This document shows positions 16,641 to 24,318 of a DNA stretch of 64,000 bases, piece after piece. The DNA is from Palsa-872 sp036844615 (GTDB lineage Bacteria; Chloroflexota; Dormibacteria; Dormibacterales; Dormibacteraceae). The notes below the pieces were generated by a model that saw only the letters and a program-made list of their open reading frames with translations, searched no databases and was not told where the DNA came from. Positions within the stretch are counted from its first letter, which is position 1; every line of letters begins with the position of its first letter. The translations under genes were made by a program, and so were the position numbers. Where the stretch lies: NCBI GenBank assembly GCA_036844615.1, contig DAIUFK010000004.1, forward strand, positions 1-64,000. The letters run 5' to 3'.

Positions 16641-17525
16641 GTGAGCATCGCGAATGCCCAGGGTCGGCGGCTCGGCCGGATCGACCCGGCCAGCAGGCGA
16701 GCGCTTGTCGAATTCATGCGCGCGCCCCGTTATGAGGTCCTCCCTACCGACGACGTCGAAGAGCGTTTGCTTGCCGCCGTTCCGCGCGACGTGATCATCA
16801 CAATCACAGCCTCGCCTCGCAGGGGCATCGAAGCGACGCTCGGCCTGGCGGAGCGACTGGCAGGTCATGGGTACCAGGTGGTGCCGCACATTTCCGCGCG
16901 CCTGATCAAAGATCAAGGGCACCTTCGCGAGGTCATCAACAGGGTCACCGCGATCGGCAGAAACGAGATCTTCGTCGTCGCCGGGGACGCGAAGGAACCG
17001 GCGGGCGAGTTTCCCGATTCAGTCTCGCTGCTTACCGCGCTCATGAACGAGCCGCACGGGTTGAAGGAGATAGGAGTCACCGGTTATCCCGAGCGGCACA
17101 GCTTCATCGACGACGATCTCACCATCCAGGCGATGTGGGACAAGCGGCGCGTCGCCACCTACATAGTCAGCAACCTCTGCTTTGATCCCCGCGTCGTGAA
17201 GAAGTGGGTAGGGCGCGTGCGCCGGCGTGGGGTCCTCCTGCCGATCCATATCGGCCTTGCGGGTGTCGCCGACCCCGCCAAGCTCCTCCGCATCTCCACC
17301 CGCATCGGCGTCGTCGATTCCGCGCGGTTCCTGCGCGGCCACTCAAACTGGTTTCTCCGGATGGTCCAGCCAGGCGGTTACGACCCAGGACGATTCACCG
17401 CGGGCCTGCTGCCTGACCTTGCGTCGCCCGACCGTAAGGTGGCGGGGCTGCACATCTTCACGTTCAACGAGATCGAACCGACCGAGCGTTGGCGCCAGGA
17501 CACCCTGGCTCTGCTCGCAGCTTGA
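16641..17525 (+). CDS. Methylenetetrahydrofolate reductase family protein
   Basis: About 294-residue MTHFR-fold FAD enzyme. It interconverts 5-methyl-THF and 5,10-methylene-THF; in this pathway the oxidative direction is expected. Visible are ITITASPRRGIEATLGLAERL near 55, the VVPHISARLI stretch, VVAGDAKEPAG and GVTGYPERH, all typical of the barrel. GTG 16641 is favoured because AGGTGG lies five bases upstream; GTG 16632 and 16638 are alternatives. No C-terminal zinc-protein partner (MetV) gene is adjacent. Fhs follows after 13 bp. Confidence 0.78.
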   Translation: MSIANAQGRRLGRIDPASRRALVEFMRAPRYEVLPTDDVEERLLAAVPRDVIITITASPRRGIEATLGLAERLAGHGYQVVPHISARLIKDQGHLREVINRVTAIGRNEIFVVAGDAKEPAGEFPDSVSLLTALMNEPHGLKEIGVTGYPERHSFIDDDLTIQAMWDKRRVATYIVSNLCFDPRVVKKWVGRVRRRGVLLPIHIGLAGVADPAKLLRISTRIGVVDSARFLRGHSNWFLRMVQPGGYDPGRFTAGLLPDLASPDRKVAGLHIFTFNEIEPTERWRQDTLALLAA

Positions 17526-17538
17526 AAGGAGGGTAGGC

Positions 17539-19239
17539 ATGGCAGTTCCGTTTCCGACCGACCTCGAGATTGCACGGCGCGCCAGGTTGCTGCCAATGCC
17601 CGAGATCGCCGCCAAGATGGGCCTGGGACCGCATCTACTCGAGGCATACGGCTCTGACGTCGCCAAGATCAAGCTGGAGGCGATCGAGGAGCTCGCCGAT
17701 CGGCCGAAGGCCAAGTACGTTGTCGTGTCTGCGATCACGCCGACGCCGCTTGGCGAGGGCAAGACGACCACCACCGTCGGTCTCGGCCAGGCCCTTTCAC
17801 TCATCGGCAAACGCGCGACAGTGGCCATCCGCCAGCCGTCGATGGGACCGACGTTCGGCATCAAGGGAGGAGCGGCGGGTGGCGGCTACAGCCAGGTAGT
17901 CCCCATGGAGCGCCTGAACCTTCACCTGACGGGCGACACGCACGCCATCACGGCTGCGCACAACCTGCTCGCGGCGATGATCGACAACCACATCCATCAC
18001 CACGAGGCGCTGGTCGATCGCGACAGCGTCACCTGGCGCCGCGTGCTCGACGTGAGCGACCGCGTGCTGCGGAACGTCATAGTCGGCCTTGGCACCCGAG
18101 AGGACGGCGTCATCCGCCAGACCGGCTTCGACATCACCGCCGCATCCGAGGTTATGACTGTGCTTGCGCTCACCACCTCGTTGCGCGACATGCGCGAGAG
18201 GCTGGGTCGCATCGTCATCGGCAACACCACCGCCGGAAAGCCGATCACAGCTGAGGAGCTGCTCGCCGCCGGATCGATGACCGTCATCCTGCGCGACGCG
18301 ATCAAGCCCAACTTGCTGCAGACGCTCGAGAACACGCCAGTGCTCGTCCATGCGGGCCCGTTCGGCAACATCGCCACAGGCAACTCCTCGGTGATCGCGG
18401 ACCTCATCGGCATCCACTGCGGCGACTTCCTTGTCACCGAGGCGGGCTTCGCCGCAGACATGGGCGCCGAGCGCTTTTTCAACATCAAGTGCCGAGCGTC
18501 GGGCCTCGCCCCTGACGCCGCAGTCGTCGTCGCCACGGTCCGTGCGCTGAAGGTCCATTCGGGCCATTTCAGAGTCGTCGCCGGCAGGCCGCTGCCGCCG
18601 GAGATGGTGAAGGAAAACCCCGATGACGTGTGGGCCGGCGCCGCCAACCTGCGCAAGCAGGTGGAGAACATCAGGATCCACGGAGTTACGCCGGTGGTGG
18701 CGATCAACGCATTCCCCACCGACCACCCATCAGAGCAGGCTGCAGTCCGCGAGATCGCCGAGGAGCTTGGCGTGCGCTCCGCGATCTGCAACAACTTTGC
18801 CGAGGGTGGGCGTGGCGCGACCCAGCTCGCGGAGGCAGTCGATGAGGCGGCGCACGAGCCGAGCTCGTTCCATTTCCTGTACCCGGCTGAGGCCACGCTC
18901 AGGGAGAAGATCGAGACCATCGCGACCAAGGTTTACGGAGCCGATGGCGTCGAGTACTACCCGCCGGCGGCCGAGCAGCTGGACTCGTTCGAGCGCAACG
19001 GCTTCGGCAAGCTCAGCGTCTGCATCGCCAAGACTCACCTTTCCATCTCGTCGGATCCGAAGCAGAAGGGCGCGCCGACCGGATGGAAGCTGCCGGTGCG
19101 CGAGGTCCGCGCTTCCGTCGGCGCCGGCTTCGTCTACCCGATCTGCGGCGACATGAGGACGATGCCAGGCCTGCCTTCCAGCCCGAACGCGATGCGCATT
19201 GACATCGACGAGAACGGGGAGATCGTCGGGCTCTCGTAG
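17539..19239 (+). CDS. fhs: Formate--tetrahydrofolate ligase
   Basis: 566-residue Fhs. The ATP-binding loop TPLGEGKTTTTVGLGQAL (69 onward) and conserved blocks such as QPSMGPTFGIKGGAAGGGYSQ... and the C-terminal GDMRTMPGLPS are intact; length matches the family. It catalyses the reversible formate + THF + ATP reaction. With MTHFR and cyclohydrolase present, running in reverse would give formate and ATP from the methyl groups. ATG 17539 has AGGAGGG eight bases upstream, and a longer open frame from 17227 is a shadow. It shares a transcript with the MTHFR gene. Confidence 0.95.
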   Translation: MAVPFPTDLEIARRARLLPMPEIAAKMGLGPHLLEAYGSDVAKIKLEAIEELADRPKAKYVVVSAITPTPLGEGKTTTTVGLGQALSLIGKRATVAIRQPSMGPTFGIKGGAAGGGYSQVVPMERLNLHLTGDTHAITAAHNLLAAMIDNHIHHHEALVDRDSVTWRRVLDVSDRVLRNVIVGLGTREDGVIRQTGFDITAASEVMTVLALTTSLRDMRERLGRIVIGNTTAGKPITAEELLAAGSMTVILRDAIKPNLLQTLENTPVLVHAGPFGNIATGNSSVIADLIGIHCGDFLVTEAGFAADMGAERFFNIKCRASGLAPDAAVVVATVRALKVHSGHFRVVAGRPLPPEMVKENPDDVWAGAANLRKQVENIRIHGVTPVVAINAFPTDHPSEQAAVREIAEELGVRSAICNNFAEGGRGATQLAEAVDEAAHEPSSFHFLYPAEATLREKIETIATKVYGADGVEYYPPAAEQLDSFERNGFGKLSVCIAKTHLSISSDPKQKGAPTGWKLPVREVRASVGAGFVYPICGDMRTMPGLPSSPNAMRIDIDENGEIVGLS

Positions 19240-19254
19240 GGAGTGGAACTCCCG

Positions 19255-20505
19255 ATGCTGACCAAACCAATCGGGCGTCGCGAATTCCTGAAGGGGGCCG
19301 CTGCCGTTGGCCTTGCCGGCCTCGCGGGCCCCCTCGTGGCATGCGGACCTTCATCAGCTACGAGCCCTACAGCTTTCCCTTTGCCAAGCTTCGGGCCGCG
19401 CACCACCCCGATCAAGCACGTGATAGTGGACCTACAGGAGAATCGCTCGTTCGACCACTACTACGGGTTCGCGCCCTTCGTCGGAAGGTACGGTGTACCC
19501 GCCGGCTTCAAGCAGCCCGACGGACAGGGCCAGCCCGTAAGGCCGCATCACCTGACGACCCTGTCCATTGGTGACATCAGCCACACATGGACCGATACGC
19601 ACAGTGAGTACAACGATGGGCGAATGGACGGCTTTCTCACCACCGACGGACCCAACGCCCTGGGGTACTACACGGAGGCCGACCTACGTTTCTATTACAG
19701 CCTGTTCGAGTCGTCAGCGCTCTGCGTCAACTACTTCTGCTCGGTCCTCGGCCCGACGTATCCGAACCGCATGTACCTTGCCGCCGGCACCTCGGGCGGC
19801 ATCACCAACAACAACGTGTTCGGCTACGGCATATTCGACTATCCGATCATCCTCGACCTTCTCGAGGCGGCAGGCGTGAGCTGGAAGATCTACAACCTCG
19901 GCCTCGACGAGGTGACGAACGGCGCGTCGGACAGTGTCTTCGTCTTCTGGAAGAGATGGGCGCATGACGCCCGCACCATCGCCGGCAAGGACGACTACCT
20001 GAAGGACCTGCAGCTCAGCCGCCTGCCAGAGGTGTCATTCATCATTCCCAGCTATTCATTGCACGTGGACGAACACCCTCCGGCTGATGTCTCGGTCGGG
20101 ATGGGCCTGCAGCAGGAGCTGATTACCGCGCTGCGAAAATCGTCAGCCTGGGCAAGCTCCGCGTACATCCATTCCTACGATGAAGGGGGTGGGTTCTTCG
20201 ACCACGTGCCACCGCCTCGAGTCGATGCCTACGGGCTCGGTATGCGAGTGCCGACCTGGGTGATCTCGCCATTCGCCAAGCCCCGCCACCTCGAGCCGGC
20301 GCTGTACGAGCACGCGTCGATACTCAAGTTCATCGAGGCAGTCTTTGGGCTACCGACGCTCGCCACCGTGAACCACCGTTTCGATAAGTCCACGCCAGGC
20401 GGCGCGAACTACGAAGCGTCAAACGGTAACTCGCTCGGCCCGCCGGCTCCGCCCCGCGACGGAAGGCCGGAGATCGGGAACCTGATGGAGTGCTTCAGCT
20501 TTTAG
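19255..20505 (+). CDS. Tat-exported phospholipase C / acid phosphatase family phosphoesterase
   Basis: 416 residues. The N-terminus has a Tat signal (GRREFLKGAAAVGLAGLAG) followed by a lipobox LVAC, so a Tat-exported lipoprotein is predicted. The mature protein starts its catalytic fold with QENRSFDHYYG, the hallmark of the phosphatidylcholine-hydrolysing PLC/AcpA family; later blocks GPTYPNRMYLAAGT and YDEGGGFFDHVPPP are family metal and substrate motifs. It would release phosphocholine or another phosphate ester outside the membrane. ATG 19255 is preferred over GTG 19243 because only it has room for a ribosome-binding site. It ends 11 bp inside the convergent Fe-S gene. Confidence 0.8.
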   Translation: MLTKPIGRREFLKGAAAVGLAGLAGPLVACGPSSATSPTAFPLPSFGPRTTPIKHVIVDLQENRSFDHYYGFAPFVGRYGVPAGFKQPDGQGQPVRPHHLTTLSIGDISHTWTDTHSEYNDGRMDGFLTTDGPNALGYYTEADLRFYYSLFESSALCVNYFCSVLGPTYPNRMYLAAGTSGGITNNNVFGYGIFDYPIILDLLEAAGVSWKIYNLGLDEVTNGASDSVFVFWKRWAHDARTIAGKDDYLKDLQLSRLPEVSFIIPSYSLHVDEHPPADVSVGMGLQQELITALRKSSAWASSAYIHSYDEGGGFFDHVPPPRVDAYGLGMRVPTWVISPFAKPRHLEPALYEHASILKFIEAVFGLPTLATVNHRFDKSTPGGANYEASNGNSLGPPAPPRDGRPEIGNLMECFSF

Positions 20506-22504
20506 TCGACTCGTCCCAGGCCTTGCGGCGCTCTACTGCTTCTGACAGCAGCGTCGCCAGGTCGATCACCTGCAGCTTGGCGCCTGTCTCGCGCACGCCG
20601 TCGTCAAGCATCACCGTGCAGAACGGGCACGCGACCGCCAGCGTCTGAGCTCCTGTCGCTACAGCTTCGCGAACGCGCTCCTGGTTGATCGGGCTCCCGC
20701 GGCTTTCCTCCATCCACATCCTCGCCCCGCCCGCGCCGCAGCAGAAGGTGCGCTTGCCGCTGCGGGCCATCTCGACGGGCCGGCCTGCGGCGGCGACCAG
20801 CTCGCGCGGCTCGGCCATCACGTCGTTGTGGCGCGCCAGGTAGCAGGAATCGTGGTACGTGATCGACCGGTCCCCTGCCAGAGGCTTGATCTTGCCCTCG
20901 CGCATGAGCTCGGCCAGGAACACTGTGTGGTGCACCACCTCGTAGCTGCCGCCGAAATCGGGGTACTCGTTCGACAGCGTGTTGAAGCAGTGCGGGCACG
21001 TCGTCACTATCCGCTTCACACGCGACGAGTTGAGGGTGCCTACGTTCTCCTTCGCGAGCCGCTGGAAGGTGTACTCGTCGCCCATCCGGCGCGCCGGGTC
21101 GCCGGTGCAGGACTCCCGCGGCCCCAGGATCGCGAAGTCGACTCCCGCCGCCTTCATCAGCTTCGCGGTCGAGACGGCGCCCTGGCGAGCGCGTTCGTCG
21201 TATGCGGGCGCGCAGCCGACCCAGAAGAGGATGTCGGGCGGCTCCTCCCCCGGCTGCAGCACGTGGATGCCGAGCCCCTCGGCCCAATGCGTGCGGTCAG
21301 CCTGCGGCTTGCCCCATGGGTTGGAGGAGCGATCGACGTCCCGCAGCATCGGCGCCGCCTCCGCCGGGAATCGAGATTCGACCATGACGAGGTTTCGACG
21401 CAGGTCGACTATGTGGTCGATGTGCTCGATGCCGACTGGGCACTCCCGCTGGCACGCCCCGCACGTCACGCAGTCCCAGACGACGTCGTCGGTCACCGCA
21501 TTGGGCACGAGCCGTGGCGGGTTGTATGTCTCGCCCTTGTCACGCGCCGCCAGGATTTTCGGGCCTTCGGCGAGCGCCTGGTCTCGGAGCGCCATGATCA
21601 GGAGCTTCGGGGAGAGGGCCTTGCCTGTCGCGTAAGCGGGGCAGACGTCCTGGCAGCGGCCGCATTCGGTGCATGACATCGTGTCGACTACCTGCTTCCA
21701 CGTCATGTCCTTGACGGTGGCCGTACCGAACCTGACGTCTTCCTCGGCCATCCCCGCTTTCTCGAACTGGATCGGTTCGAGGCGCCCTCTCGCCCGCGTG
21801 CGGCCGAAGAACACGTTCACGGCGGCCAGGAAGATGTGGAGGTGCTTGGAATAGGGGAGGTAGACGAGGAACGCAAGGATGATCAGCACGTGAGCCCACA
21901 CCGCGACTCGCTCGAGCACCGGCGTCCAGCTCTGGTGGAGCGCGCCGGCCAGCAGGCCCGACACCGGAGCCCAGCTCGCAGGGTAATCGTTAAGCCCCAG
22001 CGCGATCTGCGAGGCGTGCCAGAGCAGCAGGCTGAAGATGATCGCTGCGATCAGCGCAAGGATGAGGTCCGCCTCGCCGAGGTGGCTGCCGCTGAAACGG
22101 CGGGGCTTCTGCCATTTGCGGATGACGAAAGCAGTGACCACGCCCGCGAGCACGAGGACCGCGAAGACGTCGACCATCAGCGCGTACCAGCCCTGCGAGC
22201 CGAGCCACGGCAGGGTCGCGTGGGGATCGACGGCGCCGATCATCGCGATGAGGATCGTCGGGAGCAGGACCATGAAGCCCCAGAAGATCGCCGCGTGCAT
22301 AAGGCCGGGGACGAGGACCTGAAGGAGCTTGCTCTGCCCGACGACCACGACAGCTTCGGCGCGCACCCGCCCGGCAACATCGTCGAAGCGAGCCACTGAC
22401 TGGCCCATCCGAATCAGGCGGTACAGCAACACGGCGCGGCGGCCGAAGAGAGCGCCGGACGCGAGCAGGACTGCAGCCAGCGCTATCGCGGGGAAGGAGT
22501 TCAT
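20495..22504 (-). CDS. Membrane-bound ETF-linked Fe-S oxidoreductase (heterodisulfide-reductase-like)
   Basis: 669 residues. The first about 235 form a membrane domain with about five helices (near 5-22, 65-90, 108-128, 148-165, 202-218). Then come two ferredoxin motifs, CTECGRCQDVCP (C278-C288) and CVTCGACQRECP (C345-C355), and two CCG-type modules (TCPHCFNT, FCCGAGG). This arrangement is found next to ETF genes and is thought to pass electrons from reduced ETF to menaquinone in place of ETF-ubiquinone oxidoreductase. ATG 22504 overlaps the etfA stop as ATGA. It is the last gene of the long catabolic run. Confidence 0.85.
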   Translation of the reverse strand: MNSFPAIALAAVLLASGALFGRRAVLLYRLIRMGQSVARFDDVAGRVRAEAVVVVGQSKLLQVLVPGLMHAAIFWGFMVLLPTILIAMIGAVDPHATLPWLGSQGWYALMVDVFAVLVLAGVVTAFVIRKWQKPRRFSGSHLGEADLILALIAAIIFSLLLWHASQIALGLNDYPASWAPVSGLLAGALHQSWTPVLERVAVWAHVLIILAFLVYLPYSKHLHIFLAAVNVFFGRTRARGRLEPIQFEKAGMAEEDVRFGTATVKDMTWKQVVDTMSCTECGRCQDVCPAYATGKALSPKLLIMALRDQALAEGPKILAARDKGETYNPPRLVPNAVTDDVVWDCVTCGACQRECPVGIEHIDHIVDLRRNLVMVESRFPAEAAPMLRDVDRSSNPWGKPQADRTHWAEGLGIHVLQPGEEPPDILFWVGCAPAYDERARQGAVSTAKLMKAAGVDFAILGPRESCTGDPARRMGDEYTFQRLAKENVGTLNSSRVKRIVTTCPHCFNTLSNEYPDFGGSYEVVHHTVFLAELMREGKIKPLAGDRSITYHDSCYLARHNDVMAEPRELVAAAGRPVEMARSGKRTFCCGAGGARMWMEESRGSPINQERVREAVATGAQTLAVACPFCTVMLDDGVRETGAKLQVIDLATLLSEAVERRKAWDESTKS

Positions 22505-23547
22505 GCCCTCTCCCCTTCGGGGAGACGGTCAGGGAGAGGGGCGTCAGCTTGGGTCGCCCGCGCTGCCCTTATCTCCGCCGAGATCGCGGGCACTATCTCC
22601 TTCAGGTCGCCGATCACCGCGTAGTCGGCGCTGAGCATGATCGGGGCCTCACCGTCGGCGTTGATGGCAAGAATCTTCTTGGCGCCCTTGCACCCAGCCA
22701 TGTGCTGGGTCGCGCCGCTGATGCCGCACGCGATGTAGATGTCAGGTGCGATCTTCGTGCCGGTCTGGCCGACCTGGTCGGTGTGCGGTCGCCACCCGGC
22801 GCTTGTCACAGCGCGCGAGCAGCCCACTGCCGCGCCAAGCAGGCCGGCGAGCTCCTCGATGATGGCGAAGCCCTCCTTCGACCCGACGCCGCGGCCGCCG
22901 CTCACGACTACCTTCGCCTCCGTCAACGAGATGCCGCCGCCCGCCGCGCCCACGTGCTCGGCTACGCGCACTCGGAGGTCGTTCTCGGTCAGCTCCGGAT
23001 TGAACTTCTCGACTTTCGTCTCCGAAGGCGCAGCCTCGATCGGCACCGCGTGAGGCGCCACCGTGATCAGGGGCCGGGAGCTGTGCAGGCGTGCCTCCTC
23101 GAGCAGGCTGCCGCCCCAGCGAAGTCGAGTCAGGGTCACCGGCGGGCCTGGCGCAACAGCAGTGCAGTTTGCCGCCAGCGGCAGCGCGCAGCGGGCCGCG
23201 AGGCGGGCCATCACGTCGTTGCCTCGCTCGGTGCCGGCCGCGAACACTGCGCTCGCCTGGAGGCGATCCGCAAGCCCACGCAGGGTGGCGGCCCATGCGT
23301 CAGGAGCGAAGGCTCCGAGCGCCTCGTGCTCGGCGACGTGCACTACGTCGACGCCGTGCCGGTCGAGGTCCACTGCAGACCCGAGGAGAAGCGCGTGCAC
23401 CGGCTGCCCAAATGATCGAGCCAGGGTCAGTGCCTGGAGCGAGGGATCCGTCGCTCTGCCTTCGGACTGCTCGACAAGGACCAGGACCAAGCTTCCCTCC
23501 CCCTTCAGGGGGGAGGGTCGGGGAGAGGGAGCGGAGTCGGCAGTCAC
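22501..23547 (-). CDS. etfA: Electron transfer flavoprotein alpha subunit
   Basis: 348 residues as drawn. The C-terminal FAD domain is clear: VVSGGRGVGSKEGF, then SRAVTSAGWRPHTDQVGQTGTKIAPDIY and CGISGATQHMAG. With EtfB it takes electrons from the two flavin dehydrogenases encoded nearby. GTG 23547 follows the etfB stop directly, but the first 19 residues and the last 14 are encoded by palindromic repeats. TTG 23490 has an excellent ribosome-binding site within the repeat and gives 329 residues that begin at the normal domain start, so it may be the true start. Confidence 0.88.
   Translation of the reverse strand: MTADSAPSPRPSPLKGEGSLVLVLVEQSEGRATDPSLQALTLARSFGQPVHALLLGSAVDLDRHGVDVVHVAEHEALGAFAPDAWAATLRGLADRLQASAVFAAGTERGNDVMARLAARCALPLAANCTAVAPGPPVTLTRLRWGGSLLEEARLHSSRPLITVAPHAVPIEAAPSETKVEKFNPELTENDLRVRVAEHVGAAGGGISLTEAKVVVSGGRGVGSKEGFAIIEELAGLLGAAVGCSRAVTSAGWRPHTDQVGQTGTKIAPDIYIACGISGATQHMAGCKGAKKILAINADGEAPIMLSADYAVIGDLKEIVPAISAEIRAARATQADAPLPDRLPEGERA
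22506..22540. repeat. Palindromic repeat, family B, copy 1 (inside etfA 3' end)
   Basis: Outer arms CCCTCTCC (22506-22513) and GGAGAGGG (22533-22540); inner hairpin TCTCCCC-TTC-GGGGAGA. It encodes the last residues of EtfA (PLPDRLPEGERA). It resembles copy 2 at 23495-23529. Confidence 0.65.
23495..23529. repeat. Palindromic repeat, family B, copy 2 (inside etfA 5' end)
   Basis: CCCTCCCCC-TTCA-GGGGGGAGGG (23495-23517) followed by TCGGGGAGAGGG. It encodes SPRPSPLKGEG near the EtfA N-terminus, a translated-repeat signature seen in many GC-rich genomes, and it supplies a ribosome-binding site before TTG 23490. Confidence 0.65.
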
Positions 23548-24318
23548 CTAGAGCACCCCGATCTTGCGCAGCATCTCGACCACTGCAGACGCCGCCGCCG
23601 GGCCGTTGCCAAGGACCTCGGCGCGCTTGCCGTGTCCCTCAGGCACCACGAGCTTGACCAGCTCGAGGCGCGACTCAGGCCTTGACGGTGTGCTCGCCGC
23701 CACGGGCTTCCGGCCCGCTCGCATCCGTCCGGGCACAGACGGATACCGAGGAAGGTTCAGGCCCTCCTTTACTGTCAACACCGCGGGCAGGGGCACGACG
23801 TAGACGTCCCTGCCTCCCTCGACCTCCTGCTCGCAACGGACCGACGCGCCCTCGAGCGCGACGCGCTTGAGCCCCGTGACGAGCGGACGGCCGAGTGCAT
23901 TGGCGACACGCGCGCCCACCTGGAAGCCGCCCGAGTCCGCCGATTCGTTGCCAAAGAACACGAGGTCGAAAGGACCGGCGGCGGATTCATTCGCGCGGAT
24001 CGCATCCAGCATTGCGGCTGCGGTCGCCTCGGGATCCCATTCGACGCCGTCCGTTTGCAGATGGATCGCGCGGTCGATGCCAAGGGCCATCGCGTCGCGG
24101 AGCTGCTCGACGGCTTCTGCGGGCCCCAGCGTCAGGACCACCGACTCGCCGCCGTTCGCCTCGATCAGCCGCACAGCCTCTTCGACGCCGCACTCCTCGT
24201 GCGGGCTGATGGTGAATCCCAGGTGGCGCGTCTCGAGGGCCTGCGCATCACCGGTGAGCACCATCCTCCCTCCGGTCAGCGGCACTCGCTTAACGCAGAC
24301 CAGGACACGAAGACTCAT
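23548..24318 (-). CDS. etfB: Electron transfer flavoprotein beta subunit
   Basis: 256 residues, full length for EtfB. Motifs are VCVKRVPL at the start, an ADSGGFQVGARVANALGRPLVTG block that helps bind AMP, and VLTVKEGLNLPRYPS near 190. It overlaps the upstream dehydrogenase stop as ATGA. The EtfBA heterodimer should accept electrons from the DMGDH-like enzymes and deliver them to the Fe-S oxidoreductase encoded downstream. Confidence 0.92.
   Translation of the reverse strand: MSLRVLVCVKRVPLTGGRMVLTGDAQALETRHLGFTISPHEECGVEEAVRLIEANGGESVVLTLGPAEAVEQLRDAMALGIDRAIHLQTDGVEWDPEATAAAMLDAIRANESAAGPFDLVFFGNESADSGGFQVGARVANALGRPLVTGLKRVALEGASVRCEQEVEGGRDVYVVPLPAVLTVKEGLNLPRYPSVPGRMRAGRKPVAASTPSRPESRLELVKLVVPEGHGKRAEVLGNGPAAASAVVEMLRKIGVL

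Noticed and set aside
17797..18929. Two long minus-strand open frames
   Set aside because: They lie antisense within fhs, whose frame is certain, and their products are low-complexity.
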